From: Muribaculaceae bacterium
Lineage (GTDB): Bacteria > Bacteroidota > Bacteroidia > Bacteroidales > Muribaculaceae
Assembly: GCA_022509165.1 (NCBI GenBank)
Contig: JAFLTT010000010.1
Coordinates: forward strand, 58,401 to 122,400
Direction of reading: 5' to 3'
Length of the DNA stretch: 64,000 nt
This document shows positions 50,186 to 60,451 of the stretch, one piece after another; the stretch's first letter is position 1, and every line of letters starts with the position of its first letter. The translations under genes were made by a program, and so were the position numbers. The notes under the pieces were generated by a model. The model worked only from the letters and a program-made list of their open reading frames with translations. It did not search any database and was not told where the DNA came from.

Positions 50186-53002
50186 TTATTCTGTCGGTAC
50201 TCCTTCCATTATTACCTGAATACGGTTGTCGCCATTATAAAGATTTTTCATAAAACCGTTCAGTTTTTGCAAATCAATATTCTGAACCACCGGAAGATAC
50301 TCATTAATCATATCTACTTCGGGGAAACGAGATTGAAGAAGCAGCATATTGTTCCAATAATTGTTCTTTCTTGAATTTATCTCATACTGCTTGATCATAG
50401 CTTCCTTCACTTTATTGAAGTTAGCCTCATCAGATCCCTCATTAAGAAGTTTCAGCAACTCGTCATCTGCACGTTTGATCAGTTTACCCTGCTGGTCGGC
50501 ATTGGTAAAGAAAATATAATTGATGGTCCAGTCACCGGTATTAGGGTTGTAATTGGCACTCGCTGAAGGAGAATAAGTACCGCCTTCCTCTTCACGTAAA
50601 GTGTCGATATAAATATTTCCAAGAATATCTCCTACCATTTCCATCATTACACTATTTTCTACAGTATAGGAAAGATTGTCTTGTGAATAAATATCAAAAA
50701 CGATGGAATTGGGAGATTGCATTGGTTGTTGATATTCATTCACTACCTGTCCTTTCGGAGAAGTGATTTCAGTGACAATTACCGGAGCAGAAGCCGGAGA
50801 AGTCGGCAATGAAGCGATATATTGTTCAATCAATGGTTCTATCACATCCATAGATATATTACCCACAAAGATAAAGGTATAGTCAGCCGGATTGCCAAGT
50901 GCGTTTTTCACAAGTTGGAAGGTCTCAGGATATACCATGTTATCTACTGCCTCTAAACTTACTGCCTGCATGAGAGGATTGCCGTTGTACAGAGTGGAGG
51001 TAAGTTTTTTAGAGAATATTTTCTGTGGGTCCTTGTCGGCATTCTCAAGCATCGGCCTGTATCTTGCGATATTAATCTCATATGTCTCCTGATCAGGATT
51101 CAGATTGGTAAATGAGGTATAGATTAATTCGAATAATGAAGGAAGATCTTTCACAGAGGAATTGCCTTTGAGAATATCAGCATAAGTATTTACTGAGAAA
51201 CTAAGGGCTACATTTTTTCCTGCCAGATATTTCTTCAAGGTCTTATTATCAAAATTTCCCCATTTCGCCGTTTCGAAAACATCTTCCATCAATAGTACGT
51301 TGTTGGCTTGAGATTTATCATATACTCTCTTTCCACCATTACGATATGCTGTGAAAAGAATTTCGTCGCCTGCAAAATCAGTTGGCTTAAGCAGTACTTT
51401 CACTCCATTTGACAGTGTAAGAACGCTTGCTTTAAGTTTGGCATCTTCCTCAATAGAATTAATCTTACCGGCCGGCAATATCTGTTCGATAAGGGGATCG
51501 GTTATTTTTTCTTCTGTCAGAGCTTCATATTCTGCGTGAATGGCATTGTTAAGTGTGGAAAGCATAGCATCTTCCGAAACTATTTCAAAACCTTCAGCCT
51601 GAGGTGCAGATGAAACCACTACTATATTCTGATCTGTGAGAAGTTGAGTCACAGCCTGGTTGATTTCCTGCAATGGTAACTGGGGTAAAACCATCTGCCA
51701 TAATTGATATTCAGTATCGATACCCGGTGCCGGTTCACTATCTATAAAGAAACGGCAAAGCTCCTTACCGAATGCACCGTTGCTTGTTTTATCTTTTTCG
51801 TTGTAAGCTTTCTCGATATTTGCCAGCAACTCATCTTTTGCTCTATCAAATTCGGTGTCATTGAAACCGGTTTTACATGCACGTGCTACTACTGCCATAG
51901 CATCTTCTACTGCTTCCTGTGAATTATTCTTTGCTACTACCTGAACATCAAACGAAGCCTTAGTCTTAGAAACCCAGAAATCTCCGAAACCTACTCCGGC
52001 ATATACATATCGGCATGAGGGATCTTGTCCGAATTCATCCAGACGGTTATTTATCATCTGGCTTATCAATGGTTCAAGGATACTTGTCTGCATATATCCG
52101 GGCAAGGTATTCCTGAATTCCATCGGCATCTTGTCGCTCTTAAATGATATGATGGTGAGCAAATTGGTGAGTTCCGGATCTGTGTAGGTTACATAGATCG
52201 GCTTTTCATTGTCGCTTACCTCCGGATAAAGTCTCGGTGCAGCATTTTCCGGCATAGGGATGGAAGAGAAAATTTCCACCACTTTCTTTTCCATTTCATC
52301 AGCATCGAAATCACCTACGATTACGATACCTTGCTGGTCAGGACGATACCATTTCTTGTAATAAGCACGGAGCACCTCCGGTTTGAAATTCATTACCACA
52401 TCCATCTTTCCGATTGGCATCTGCTGATACTGATATTCTGAATAAATTTTAGGAAGGATGTCAGTATACATACGGATCTGAGCATTATTCCTCATTCTCC
52501 ATTCCTCTTGTATCACACCTCTTTCAGCATCGATTTCCGACTCCTCGAGAAGGATATCGCCACTCCAATCATGAAGTACCAGCAGTACGCTGTCCATCAG
52601 ATTCTTATCAGTAGTAGGCACATTGTCAATGTTATACACAGTTTCATCAAAAGCAGTGTAAGCGTTGATATCAGCACCAAAACGTATACCCTTGCTCTGT
52701 AAGTAATTTAACATGTTCTTACCGGGAAAGTTCGTGGTACCATTGAAAGCCATGTGCTCCAGGAAATGAGCAAGACCCAGCTGATCAGATTCTTCAAGAG
52801 TAGAACCAACCTTTTGAGCAATGTAGAAGTTGGCTCTTTCTTTGGGTTCTTCATTATGCATGATATAGTAACTCAAACCGTTAGGCAAAACTCCTGATTT
52901 CACCTTCGGGTTTAACGGCAACTGTTGCATGCCGGGCATCTGGGCGTTCATCCCTGCACACAAGGCGAGCCCTATACCTAAGGATATAAAAAAGCGTTTC
53001 AT
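50186..53002 (-). CDS. M16-family zinc metalloprotease (PqqL/insulinase-like)
   Basis: This 938-residue exported protease (signal peptide MKRFFISLGIGLALCAGMNA) has the inverted zinc motif His-x-x-Glu-His in LAHFLEHMAFNGTTNF (about residue 80) with the downstream zinc Glu expected near DETVYNIDNVPTTDKN...DAERGVIQEE. Two pairs of M16 domains follow (LPGYMQTSILEPLISQMINNRLDEF; PTSPASAPVIVTEITSPKGQ; EEGGTYSPSASANYNPNTGDW, an RxxGGxYS-like block of the inactive half). Such proteins degrade peptides in the periplasm. It may continue the transcript of the upstream ftsK-fthC run, since no terminator is evident in the 79-nt gap. Confidence 0.92.
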   Translation of the reverse strand: MKRFFISLGIGLALCAGMNAQMPGMQQLPLNPKVKSGVLPNGLSYYIMHNEEPKERANFYIAQKVGSTLEESDQLGLAHFLEHMAFNGTTNFPGKNMLNYLQSKGIRFGADINAYTAFDETVYNIDNVPTTDKNLMDSVLLVLHDWSGDILLEESEIDAERGVIQEEWRMRNNAQIRMYTDILPKIYSEYQYQQMPIGKMDVVMNFKPEVLRAYYKKWYRPDQQGIVIVGDFDADEMEKKVVEIFSSIPMPENAAPRLYPEVSDNEKPIYVTYTDPELTNLLTIISFKSDKMPMEFRNTLPGYMQTSILEPLISQMINNRLDEFGQDPSCRYVYAGVGFGDFWVSKTKASFDVQVVAKNNSQEAVEDAMAVVARACKTGFNDTEFDRAKDELLANIEKAYNEKDKTSNGAFGKELCRFFIDSEPAPGIDTEYQLWQMVLPQLPLQEINQAVTQLLTDQNIVVVSSAPQAEGFEIVSEDAMLSTLNNAIHAEYEALTEEKITDPLIEQILPAGKINSIEEDAKLKASVLTLSNGVKVLLKPTDFAGDEILFTAYRNGGKRVYDKSQANNVLLMEDVFETAKWGNFDNKTLKKYLAGKNVALSFSVNTYADILKGNSSVKDLPSLFELIYTSFTNLNPDQETYEINIARYRPMLENADKDPQKIFSKKLTSTLYNGNPLMQAVSLEAVDNMVYPETFQLVKNALGNPADYTFIFVGNISMDVIEPLIEQYIASLPTSPASAPVIVTEITSPKGQVVNEYQQPMQSPNSIVFDIYSQDNLSYTVENSVMMEMVGDILGNIYIDTLREEEGGTYSPSASANYNPNTGDWTINYIFFTNADQQGKLIKRADDELLKLLNEGSDEANFNKVKEAMIKQYEINSRKNNYWNNMLLLQSRFPEVDMINEYLPVVQNIDLQKLNGFMKNLYNGDNRIQVIMEGVPTE

Positions 53003-53081
53003 TTTATAATGTTTTGGTTAATTTAAATATTACTCAATTTCCATTCAATCAAAGGCTTATAAGGCTCTGATCTGAATCTTT

Positions 53082-53648
53082 TCATCGGTTGGAAATGATC
53101 AGTGTAGTTTTCTGAGTCACAATAATATCCATTGAAATATCATGTGGCTCTGTTGGCAATTCATCCAGGAGCTGGAACTCATATCCTACGCCTACCTTCG
53201 TAGCCCTGGTGTGTCTGAGAAAACGGTCGTAAAAACCTTTTCCTCTTCCAAGCCGGCGTCCCTTTTTATCATAGGCTACTGCCGGCACTACCACTAATTC
53301 AATTTCAGCCGGATCGGTGACATCCCTTCCGGTTGGTTCTTCAATATGGAAGGATCCAAGTTCCAGTCTGCTTTCTTCGTACGGAAGTACCTCAAGGTCT
53401 ACTCCATTAACTCTGGGCAAGTAAAACCTTTTCTTCCCACTCCATTTCTTAAGAAAATCATGGGTGTAAAGTTCATCCGGTAAAGAATGATACATCATTA
53501 TACGATCAGCCATCAGGAAGGCGGCAGTTTTTTCCAGCCGACGAAACACTTCTTCAGCCGCTGTTCTTCTTTCTGCCTCGGGAATCACTACCCTTAGGCT
53601 TTTCATTTTGTATCTCATTTCATTTTTTTCTGAGAATCTTTCTTTCAT
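53082..53648 (-). CDS. 5-formyltetrahydrofolate cyclo-ligase
   Basis: This 188-residue cytosolic enzyme converts 5-formyl-THF to 5,10-methenyl-THF using ATP. The family motif is LGRGKGFYDRFL (about 132-143), preceded by VVVPAVAYDKKGRR; the N-terminal Lys/Arg cluster and YHSLPDELYT fit substrate and ATP binding. Its ATG overlaps the TGA of the protease gene by 4 nt, so start choice is well supported. Confidence 0.92.
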   Translation of the reverse strand: MKERFSEKNEMRYKMKSLRVVIPEAERRTAAEEVFRRLEKTAAFLMADRIMMYHSLPDELYTHDFLKKWSGKKRFYLPRVNGVDLEVLPYEESRLELGSFHIEEPTGRDVTDPAEIELVVVPAVAYDKKGRRLGRGKGFYDRFLRHTRATKVGVGYEFQLLDELPTEPHDISMDIIVTQKTTLIISNR

Positions 53649-55273
53649 GGTACAGTTTTTTCAATGTTAACCGGGGAATTACCCTCCCGGATTTGTTTTA
53701 ACGCACTGTTCACCGCATTATCGTTTTCATTTAGAAATTCGATAAAGGAGGGATAACCGAGTACATCGCGGGCAATCATTGCTTTTAATTGAGTCAGAAT
53801 AAGATTGCGCGATTTATTTATGTAATACCATCTGGCCGGTACTCCTTTTGTGACTGCATAGGCCACAAAATTCTCCAGTAAGGTCTGGTCAGACGGAAGT
53901 ATTCTATTTAGGTTTTCAATAGTTCTGTCAGATCCCAGTTGTTCACGGTAAGGATCTGCAATCGAATACGCATATTTCTGGATCAAACCCTGATTTGCCA
54001 CAGCCATATAATAAGATGTATAGCCGGTGGTATCTTCCGGTATAAACAAATCCGGCATTATGCCCCCGCCTCCATAAACTTCACGGCCGTTGACCGTGTA
54101 GAAAATTTTGTCTTTATCTAATTTTATGCTGTCGGCGTGATAAAATTCTCCATGAGAATATCTATCCAGGATATCCATTTCATATTTATCCATTTCCCCT
54201 CTGTGGAACTCTTTCTGAATCGAGCGTCCGGAAGGTGTATAATACCTGGCCACAGTTAGACGCACTGCCGAACTATCAGGTAGTTCTGTCTGATTCTGAA
54301 CGAGTCCTTTACCAAAGGTTCGTCGGCCGATTATAAGTCCACGGTCATTATCTTGGATTGCTCCGGCAAATATTTCGGAAGCGGAAGCGGATGATTCATT
54401 AGTGAGCACCACTATGGGGTAATCTTGAAACATTCCCCTTCCATCGCTCATAGCCATATATTCATTCTCAAGTTTCCGGCCACGTGTAAACACTATAAGC
54501 CGGCCGGCCGGCAAAAATTCATTTGCCATGAATATAGCCTGATCCATAAAACCTCCGGAATTACCTCTTAAGTCTATCACAAAAGAAGTAGCCCCCTCCT
54601 GACGCAACTGGTTAAGGGCATTGTAAAATTCCATATAGGTGTTGCGTGAAAATTTGGTTACTTTTACGTAACCTACATCTTCAGCCAGCATATAACTTAC
54701 ATCTATGGAATTTACAGGAATGTCACCCCGTATTACGTCATATACAGCATCTTTCTTCTGACCATACCTTCTAATAGTGAGAACCACTGTAGAACCTTTC
54801 TCCCCCCTCAGGGTCTTAAAAACATCCTGAGACGAGATATCCTTTCCTGTAAGAGAAACCGTATCTGCCTTAATAATTCTGTCGCCAGGCTGAATTCCTA
54901 CTTTCTCTGCAGGACCTCCAGGTATCACTTCTATTACCTGCACTGTATCGTTTAGTATCTGAAATGATACTCCCACTCCGCTAAAGGAACCCGAAAGATC
55001 ATCATTTACTGCCTGTAGTTCCTCAGCCGGAATATAGGCCGAATGGGGATCGAGCGATGACAAAAGATCCGGGAAATTAGCCTCTATAAGAGAGTCCATA
55101 TCCAATTGGTCTACATAATCATTTTGGATCAACCGCAATACCATTCTAAGTTTCTCCTCTTTTGCCGTGAGAGATTTAGTAGTGATATAACGACCGATAA
55201 AGATACCGCCTCCCACTCCTAATGCTACGAGGAGCGGGAGTAATATCATTGCAGGATTTTTTTTATTCTTCAT
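53645..55273 (-). CDS. S41-family C-terminal processing peptidase
   Basis: The 542-residue protein has an N-terminal membrane anchor (MILLPLLVALGVGGGIFIGRYI), a PDZ domain at about 85-175 (SGVGVSFQILNDTVQVIEVIPGGPAEKVGIQPGDRIIKAD), and the protease core: VIDLRGNSGGFMDQA, catalytic Ser in NESSASASEIFAGAIQDNDRG (about 293) and Lys in GRRTFGKGLVQ (about 318). It acts in the periplasm on C-termini of envelope proteins. It overlaps the deaminase gene by 11 nt. Confidence 0.94.
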   Translation of the reverse strand: MKNKKNPAMILLPLLVALGVGGGIFIGRYITTKSLTAKEEKLRMVLRLIQNDYVDQLDMDSLIEANFPDLLSSLDPHSAYIPAEELQAVNDDLSGSFSGVGVSFQILNDTVQVIEVIPGGPAEKVGIQPGDRIIKADTVSLTGKDISSQDVFKTLRGEKGSTVVLTIRRYGQKKDAVYDVIRGDIPVNSIDVSYMLAEDVGYVKVTKFSRNTYMEFYNALNQLRQEGATSFVIDLRGNSGGFMDQAIFMANEFLPAGRLIVFTRGRKLENEYMAMSDGRGMFQDYPIVVLTNESSASASEIFAGAIQDNDRGLIIGRRTFGKGLVQNQTELPDSSAVRLTVARYYTPSGRSIQKEFHRGEMDKYEMDILDRYSHGEFYHADSIKLDKDKIFYTVNGREVYGGGGIMPDLFIPEDTTGYTSYYMAVANQGLIQKYAYSIADPYREQLGSDRTIENLNRILPSDQTLLENFVAYAVTKGVPARWYYINKSRNLILTQLKAMIARDVLGYPSFIEFLNENDNAVNSALKQIREGNSPVNIEKTVP

Positions 55274-55715
55274 CCGTTAGGGGTAAATATTCTGTCTGGA
55301 TACCGGCCGTTTTCATAAGTTCTATTCCATCCGTTACCCTGTAAAGTTTGGAATAGACTACTCTTTTGATACCGGCCTGTATTATAAGTTTTGCACACTC
55401 GATGCAAGGGCTATCGGTTACATATAAAGTACTGCCTTCGCTGGAATTATTGCTTTTCGCCACTTTTGTTATCGCATTGGCCTCAGCATGGAGCACATAG
55501 GGAAAAGTGCAATTATTCTCATCTTCGCACACATTAGGAAAACCCGACGGTGTACCGTTATAACCGTCGGAAATAATCATTTTGTCTTTCACTAAGAGTG
55601 CTCCTACCTTACGCCGCTGACAATAAGAATTCTCACTCCATATCCTGGCCATGCGAAGATACCTTACATCAAGTGCCTTAGCCTTTTCAGCACTATATGA
55701 ATCAGATTCTGCCAT
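55263..55715 (-). CDS. Deoxycytidylate (dCMP) deaminase family protein
   Basis: The 150-residue zinc deaminase carries HAEAN (about 75) and SPCIECAKLI (about 102-111), the zinc-binding and proton-shuttle motifs of the cytidine/dCMP deaminase family, plus CQRRKVGALLVKDKMIISDGYNGTPSGFPN. It probably makes dUMP for thymidylate synthesis. Start and the preceding trxB stop share one base. Confidence 0.92.
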   Translation of the reverse strand: MAESDSYSAEKAKALDVRYLRMARIWSENSYCQRRKVGALLVKDKMIISDGYNGTPSGFPNVCEDENNCTFPYVLHAEANAITKVAKSNNSSEGSTLYVTDSPCIECAKLIIQAGIKRVVYSKLYRVTDGIELMKTAGIQTEYLPLTDEE

Positions 55716-56656
55716 TATTCTTCTAACATAAGGAATTTCTCAGCATCCATTGCAGCTTTACAGCCTGATCCGGCTGCCACTACTGCTTGCCTATACCGTG
55801 GGTCTGCACAGTCTCCTGCTGCAAAAACTCCCTCAACATTGGTATGGCTTGTATTGCCTTTCACCTTTATATATCCTTCGGAGTCACACTCAATGTATTC
55901 TTTGAATATTTCTGTGTTGGGGTGATGACCTATTGCCAGGAAAAATCCTTCTATATCAATATCAAAACGCTCCTCTTTGGGTGTGCCGCGGTGACGAATG
56001 ATACGTGCACCTTCCAAAAGATCCTTTCCAAAGAGACTCTCTGTGTTACAATTGAAAAGTATCTCTATTTTGGGATTCTCCCTCACTCTTTCCTGCATCA
56101 CCTTTGAGGCTCTCAGTACATCCCTGCGCACAATCAGGTATACTTTATGTGCAATTCCCGCAAGGTATAAAGCTTCTTCACAAGCCGTGTCGCCACCTCC
56201 TACCACGGCTACATTTCTATTGCGATAGAAAAAGCCGTCGCATGTAGCGCAGGCACTTACTCCAAGACCCCTGTATTTTTCTTCATCCGGTAGTCCAAGA
56301 TATTTTGCAGAAGCACCTGTGGAGATGATTACTGTTTCAGCCTCCACTACTTCTCCTTTTTCATCTACACAGACAAACGGACGGCGGGAAAAATCAACTT
56401 TTGTGATGGTTCTTGATTTTATTTCAGCACCAAATCTCACTGCCTGGTCGCGAAAATGTTGCATCATTTCCGTTCCCTGCACTCCTTCAGGATAGCCCGG
56501 GAAATTTTCTATTTCTGTGGTCTGGGTAAGTTGTCCCCCGGGTTGTTCCCCTTCATAAATCAAGGGATTAAGATTGGCACGTGAAGAATATAAGGCTGCA
56601 GTATATCCTGCGGGGCCTGAACCTATAATTAAAACTTTTGTTTTTAAAGAACTCAT
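55715..56656 (-). CDS. trxB: Thioredoxin reductase
   Basis: This 313-residue flavoenzyme has the FAD motif VLIIGSGPAGYTAALYSSRAN, the redox-active CATCDG (about residue 136-141), the NADPH motif VAVVGGGDTACEEALYLAG, and the C-terminal GVFAAGDCADPRYRQAVVAAGSGCKAAMDAEKF. It keeps thioredoxin reduced. Length and motif order match bacterial TrxB exactly. Confidence 0.96.
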   Translation of the reverse strand: MSSLKTKVLIIGSGPAGYTAALYSSRANLNPLIYEGEQPGGQLTQTTEIENFPGYPEGVQGTEMMQHFRDQAVRFGAEIKSRTITKVDFSRRPFVCVDEKGEVVEAETVIISTGASAKYLGLPDEEKYRGLGVSACATCDGFFYRNRNVAVVGGGDTACEEALYLAGIAHKVYLIVRRDVLRASKVMQERVRENPKIEILFNCNTESLFGKDLLEGARIIRHRGTPKEERFDIDIEGFFLAIGHHPNTEIFKEYIECDSEGYIKVKGNTSHTNVEGVFAAGDCADPRYRQAVVAAGSGCKAAMDAEKFLMLEE

Positions 56657-56730
56657 AATTTTGTCTTGATTGATAATATCGTTACTAATTTACTTTTAAT
56701 TCTATTAATATAACAATCAAAACATTGTTT

Positions 56731-57348
56731 TTACCTTAAATCAACGATTTCCACATTAGGATATTTTGATTTTGGGTATTCAAATTCAGAAACTGAGCTA
56801 TTAGTTCCTGTCTTAAATGAAGAAATTTCCATTGTAATAGGGTTTCCTCTCTTTGGTTCAACCACTATTTTTTCCGGAGAAAATGTAGAGTTATTCAATG
56901 TTAATGTCACTCTCTTTACCTCTTCTCCTTTTACCTTGGGTGTGAGTTCCAAAACATATTTACCCTGCTTCTTCACAGTGGAGAAAGACACATTATAATT
57001 TTTCCGGGCATTTGCTACATATACCAAAGGATTTGTTTCTGCAATCTCTTCGGGAGTGGGAGTAACTAATGTGGTTTCTGCCGCTCTTTTATTGTAGGTG
57101 AACATATCCTTTCCGTTGTACCAGACCTCTACATCAGGTAAAGTCACCTTATATTTGTTTCCCTGAGTCTTTATTACTCCTTTACCGGAATATCCGGAAT
57201 TATACACAGAAAATGTTGCCTCAACTCCTCTGGAATTGGAAATATTGGAAACTGCCTTTGCCAATATCTGCGCCGGACTTAAGCTGCCCTGAGCATGCAA
57301 AGATAAAATTCCGGCTAAAGCGAAAATTATTGATAGTAATCTTTTCAT
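56731..57348 (-). CDS. LolA-like outer-membrane lipoprotein carrier
   Basis: The 205-residue periplasmic protein has a signal peptide to about LSLHAQG. It follows the LolA/LolB-like fold pattern: SNSRGVEATFSVYNSGYSGKGVIKTQGNKY, VWYNGKDMFTYNKRAAETTLVTPTPEEIAETNPL, and the hydrophobic strands that hold the lipid. LolA carries lipoproteins across the periplasm; lipoproteins are plentiful in this genome region. It lies 34 nt after ftsK, a linkage common in Bacteroidales. Confidence 0.85.
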   Translation of the reverse strand: MKRLLSIIFALAGILSLHAQGSLSPAQILAKAVSNISNSRGVEATFSVYNSGYSGKGVIKTQGNKYKVTLPDVEVWYNGKDMFTYNKRAAETTLVTPTPEEIAETNPLVYVANARKNYNVSFSTVKKQGKYVLELTPKVKGEEVKRVTLTLNNSTFSPEKIVVEPKRGNPITMEISSFKTGTNSSVSEFEYPKSKYPNVEIVDLR

Positions 57349-57381
57349 AATTATCTGTGTAAATGAGTAATTAGAGGTGTA

Positions 57382-60246
57382 CTATAAATTTTCAAGCAAC
57401 ATTTCTAATTCATGGGCATCCATAAGAACCGACCTGGGTTTTCCACCTTGAGCCGGACCTACAATACCTGCATTTTCCAATTGATCCATAATACTGCCGG
57501 CCCTGTTGTAGCCTATTCGATAACGTCGTTGAATAGATGATGTGGAGGCATTGTTGGTTTGCACCACTAATCTTGCCACCTCTTCAAAAAGAGGATCTCT
57601 GTCAGAGGGGGAAATCCCCGGTCCCATGCCGTCGGCATCTTCACCTTTCCCATTTGGAGGTTCGGGCAATAGGTATGCTCCCTGTTGATAAGGTTGACGG
57701 GATATATATTCGGTAATCTCCTCTACTTCCGGTGTGTCTATGAAAGCACATTGTACTCTGACTAAAGGTCCGTTGTTACTCACCAACATATCTCCGCGTC
57801 CGATGAGTTGTTGTGCTCCGGTAGTGTCAAGAATAGTCTTACTGTCGATGCCACTTGTTACTTTAAAAGCCATACGGGCAGGGAAATTAGCCTTTATGAT
57901 ACCGGTGATGACATTAGCCGAAGGTCTTTGCGTGGCAATTATTACATGCATTCCCACAGCTCTTGCTTTCTGAGCCAAACGCGCTATCGGGGTTTCCACA
58001 TCCTTGCCGGCTGTCATAATCAGGTCGCCATACTCATCTACAATCACCACTATGTATGGCAGGAACTTATGTCCCTCTGCAGGATTCAGTTTGTGATCTT
58101 TAATTTTCTCATTGTATTCTACAATATTCTTACACACTGCATCCTTCAGATGCATGTATCTATTGTCCATTTCAATACAAAGAGAATTTAAAGTTTCCAC
58201 CACCTTATCCATATTGGTGATTACAGCCTGTTCAGCATCAGGCAGTTTCGCAAGGTAATGTCCCTCTATCTTTGCGTATGGACTAAATTCTACCATCTTT
58301 GGATCAATCATCACAAACTTTAGTTCATCCGGTCGTTTGCTATAGAGCAGAGAGGTGATGATGGTGTTTAGACCCACAGATTTTCCTTGACCGGTGGCTC
58401 CTGCTACCAATAGGTGTGGCATCTTAGCCAGGTCAGCAATAAAGACCTCATTAGAAATAGTAGAACCCATAGCTATGGGAAGCTTATATTTCGTCTGCTG
58501 GAAAGCCGGTGATTTCAATACGGTGCGCATTGATACGGTATGTTTGTCTTTATTAGCCACTTCTATACCTACTGTGCCTTTGCCGGGAATGGGAGCAATA
58601 ATCCTTATACCCTCGGCTGCGAGGCTCAAGGCGATATCGTCGACCAAAGAGCGGATCTTTTGAACACGGATACCCTTGTCGGGTACAATCTCATAAAGTG
58701 TTACCGTAGGTCCCACAGTAGCCTCTATGCTCACAATCGGTATCTCGAAATCAAGCAGTGTTCTCTTGATTCTCTCCTTATTGGCCAATTGTTCCTCCGG
58801 GTCTACAGTTATTTGACCGGCTCCGGGTGCCAAAAGTTCAAAAGAGGGAAAATTATACGGGAAATTACGATGCCCTTCTATACCTATTCCGTTAGATTTT
58901 CCTTTAACTTCTGAAATATTATTGACGTTCACCACCATCTGAAGATTGTCTTCTTTCGCCTCTTCATCTTTTTGGTCTTCAATCTTATCAGAAGTAATGG
59001 TTGAATGTGAATAATCAGGAAGTAGGTATTCTTCCGTAGATTTTGAAATTTCCTCTTCCCCCTTACTATCTTTCTCTTCGGGATTAATTTGTTCCTCTTG
59101 TGGCATAGGAGGCAGGAATCTTTGATGTTCCTGAGGTATTTCTGCTATTTCAGAAGCATTTCCCGAGTCTCCTTTTTCCTGATCTTCATTTTTATCGGAT
59201 TCAGGAACTTCAGACATTTCTTCTGAATCCTTACTATCCTTTAGTTCACTCTTTTCCTCCAGATTATAAGTAAATTCGGTTTCATCAAGGTCAGGAATCT
59301 GAGTATATAAACCATCAGACTCTCCAAAAATCATTTCGAATGGTTTATCAGTCTTATTCTCATCTTCTTCCTCTTTATCTTCTGAGCTCACTTCCCCATG
59401 GTCTTCAGCCTTTCGCATTGCCTCCAACTCTGCTTCACGGGCTCTCTGTTCTTCTAACTGTTGTCTCCTGATACGGCGCTTTTCATCATAGTTGGCCTTG
59501 TGTTTCATTATCCACTTAATCACATCGCGCATACATATCAACACGAAACAACTAAGCATAAAGATGCAAAGAATCACAGCACCCGACCAACCTACAAAAT
59601 GGACAATGAATTCATTAACATAACGTCCGTGATAACCGCCCCAGTTCACAGGACTTTGAAGACCTATAGTAAGAAGACCAACTATTAGCGAAACTGTAAT
59701 AAGGGCTACCAGACATTTAATCGTAAAATTCACCATTTTGAATTTCGGGCGTCCTGATAGGATTCTAAGTCCCACTGCCAGTAGCCATATTATTACGACA
59801 AAAGAGCCTAAACCAAAAAATTCATTGATTAGGAATTCCGATAACCGGGCACCACCCTCCCCCGCAGCATTGGCTACCGCTCCGGCATATCCGATAGGTG
59901 TATTATTGATTTCTGATTGGTCCTTTACATTGCTTGCAAAATAAGATATGAATGCTATGCCGAGATAGACTGCAAACAGAGCAAGAAAAAGACCGATAAT
60001 CCATTTGAAAGTACGGCTTGTGAAAAAACCTACTACTTTATTGGCCGAAGTAGAACTATCGCTTTTCTTTTCCTTTTCCTTTACCTTACGTTTACTACCG
60101 GCGCTTTTCTTATTCTTTGATATCGTTTTAGTATAAGAGGGCAAGTCCTTCTTTTCCTGGACCTGTTCAAAAGGAGGCAAGCCCTCACTTATAGGTTTTT
60201 CCGCTTCTTCCGGAATTGCGGGATTAAATGTTTCGTATCTTCTCAT
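57382..60246 (-). CDS. ftsK: DNA translocase FtsK/SpoIIIE
   Basis: The 954-residue protein has four membrane segments between about 80 and 245, a long acidic Glu/Ser/Asp linker (about 260-450), and the RecA-like motor with Walker A VAGATGQGKSVGLN (about 615) and Walker B IVVIVDEYGDLIM. A C-terminal winged-helix gamma domain (about 885-950; LFEEVARLVVQTNNASTSSIQRRYRIGYNRA) recognises polar DNA sequences. It moves chromosome ends apart at the division septum and activates dif recombination. First gene of the run to the cyclo-ligase. Confidence 0.96.
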   Translation of the reverse strand: MRRYETFNPAIPEEAEKPISEGLPPFEQVQEKKDLPSYTKTISKNKKSAGSKRKVKEKEKKSDSSTSANKVVGFFTSRTFKWIIGLFLALFAVYLGIAFISYFASNVKDQSEINNTPIGYAGAVANAAGEGGARLSEFLINEFFGLGSFVVIIWLLAVGLRILSGRPKFKMVNFTIKCLVALITVSLIVGLLTIGLQSPVNWGGYHGRYVNEFIVHFVGWSGAVILCIFMLSCFVLICMRDVIKWIMKHKANYDEKRRIRRQQLEEQRAREAELEAMRKAEDHGEVSSEDKEEEDENKTDKPFEMIFGESDGLYTQIPDLDETEFTYNLEEKSELKDSKDSEEMSEVPESDKNEDQEKGDSGNASEIAEIPQEHQRFLPPMPQEEQINPEEKDSKGEEEISKSTEEYLLPDYSHSTITSDKIEDQKDEEAKEDNLQMVVNVNNISEVKGKSNGIGIEGHRNFPYNFPSFELLAPGAGQITVDPEEQLANKERIKRTLLDFEIPIVSIEATVGPTVTLYEIVPDKGIRVQKIRSLVDDIALSLAAEGIRIIAPIPGKGTVGIEVANKDKHTVSMRTVLKSPAFQQTKYKLPIAMGSTISNEVFIADLAKMPHLLVAGATGQGKSVGLNTIITSLLYSKRPDELKFVMIDPKMVEFSPYAKIEGHYLAKLPDAEQAVITNMDKVVETLNSLCIEMDNRYMHLKDAVCKNIVEYNEKIKDHKLNPAEGHKFLPYIVVIVDEYGDLIMTAGKDVETPIARLAQKARAVGMHVIIATQRPSANVITGIIKANFPARMAFKVTSGIDSKTILDTTGAQQLIGRGDMLVSNNGPLVRVQCAFIDTPEVEEITEYISRQPYQQGAYLLPEPPNGKGEDADGMGPGISPSDRDPLFEEVARLVVQTNNASTSSIQRRYRIGYNRAGSIMDQLENAGIVGPAQGGKPRSVLMDAHELEMLLENL

Positions 60247-60264
60247 TGACCTTTTTTACCAATG

Positions 60265-60272
60265 CAAAATTA
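60265..60272 (-). promoter_or_regulatory. Possible -7 box of ftsK
   Basis: On the minus strand TAATTTTG (60272-60265) matches TAnnTTTG and ends 19 nt before the ftsK ATG. No TTTG is found at the usual -33 distance, so this is tentative. The rest of the 181-nt ftsK/Pro-rich gene gap shows nothing recognisable. Confidence 0.4.
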
Positions 60273-60451
60273 GTGAATTTTTTCCGTAATTTTTTGAAGT
60301 TTCAACTAACTCATTTTATTAAAAATTCTTTCCCATTTAAAATTCTTTCTCACAAATATTAGGGCAACGATAAATACCAGTCCTATAGAATTTGAATGAT
60401 ATGAAGCAAACTAAAAGGCAATGAACAGTGTTAACAAGAAAAAGGCACGGA

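Noticed and set aside
53003..53081. Promoter or terminator between the cyclo-ligase and M16 protease genes
   Set aside because: No TAnnTTTG box with proper spacing and no stem followed by a T-run were found; CTTATAAG is too short a palindrome to count.
57990..59944. Several open frames antisense to ftsK and other large genes
   Set aside because: They follow the codon structure of the genes on the other strand, lack promoters and leader features, and encode no recognisable protein.
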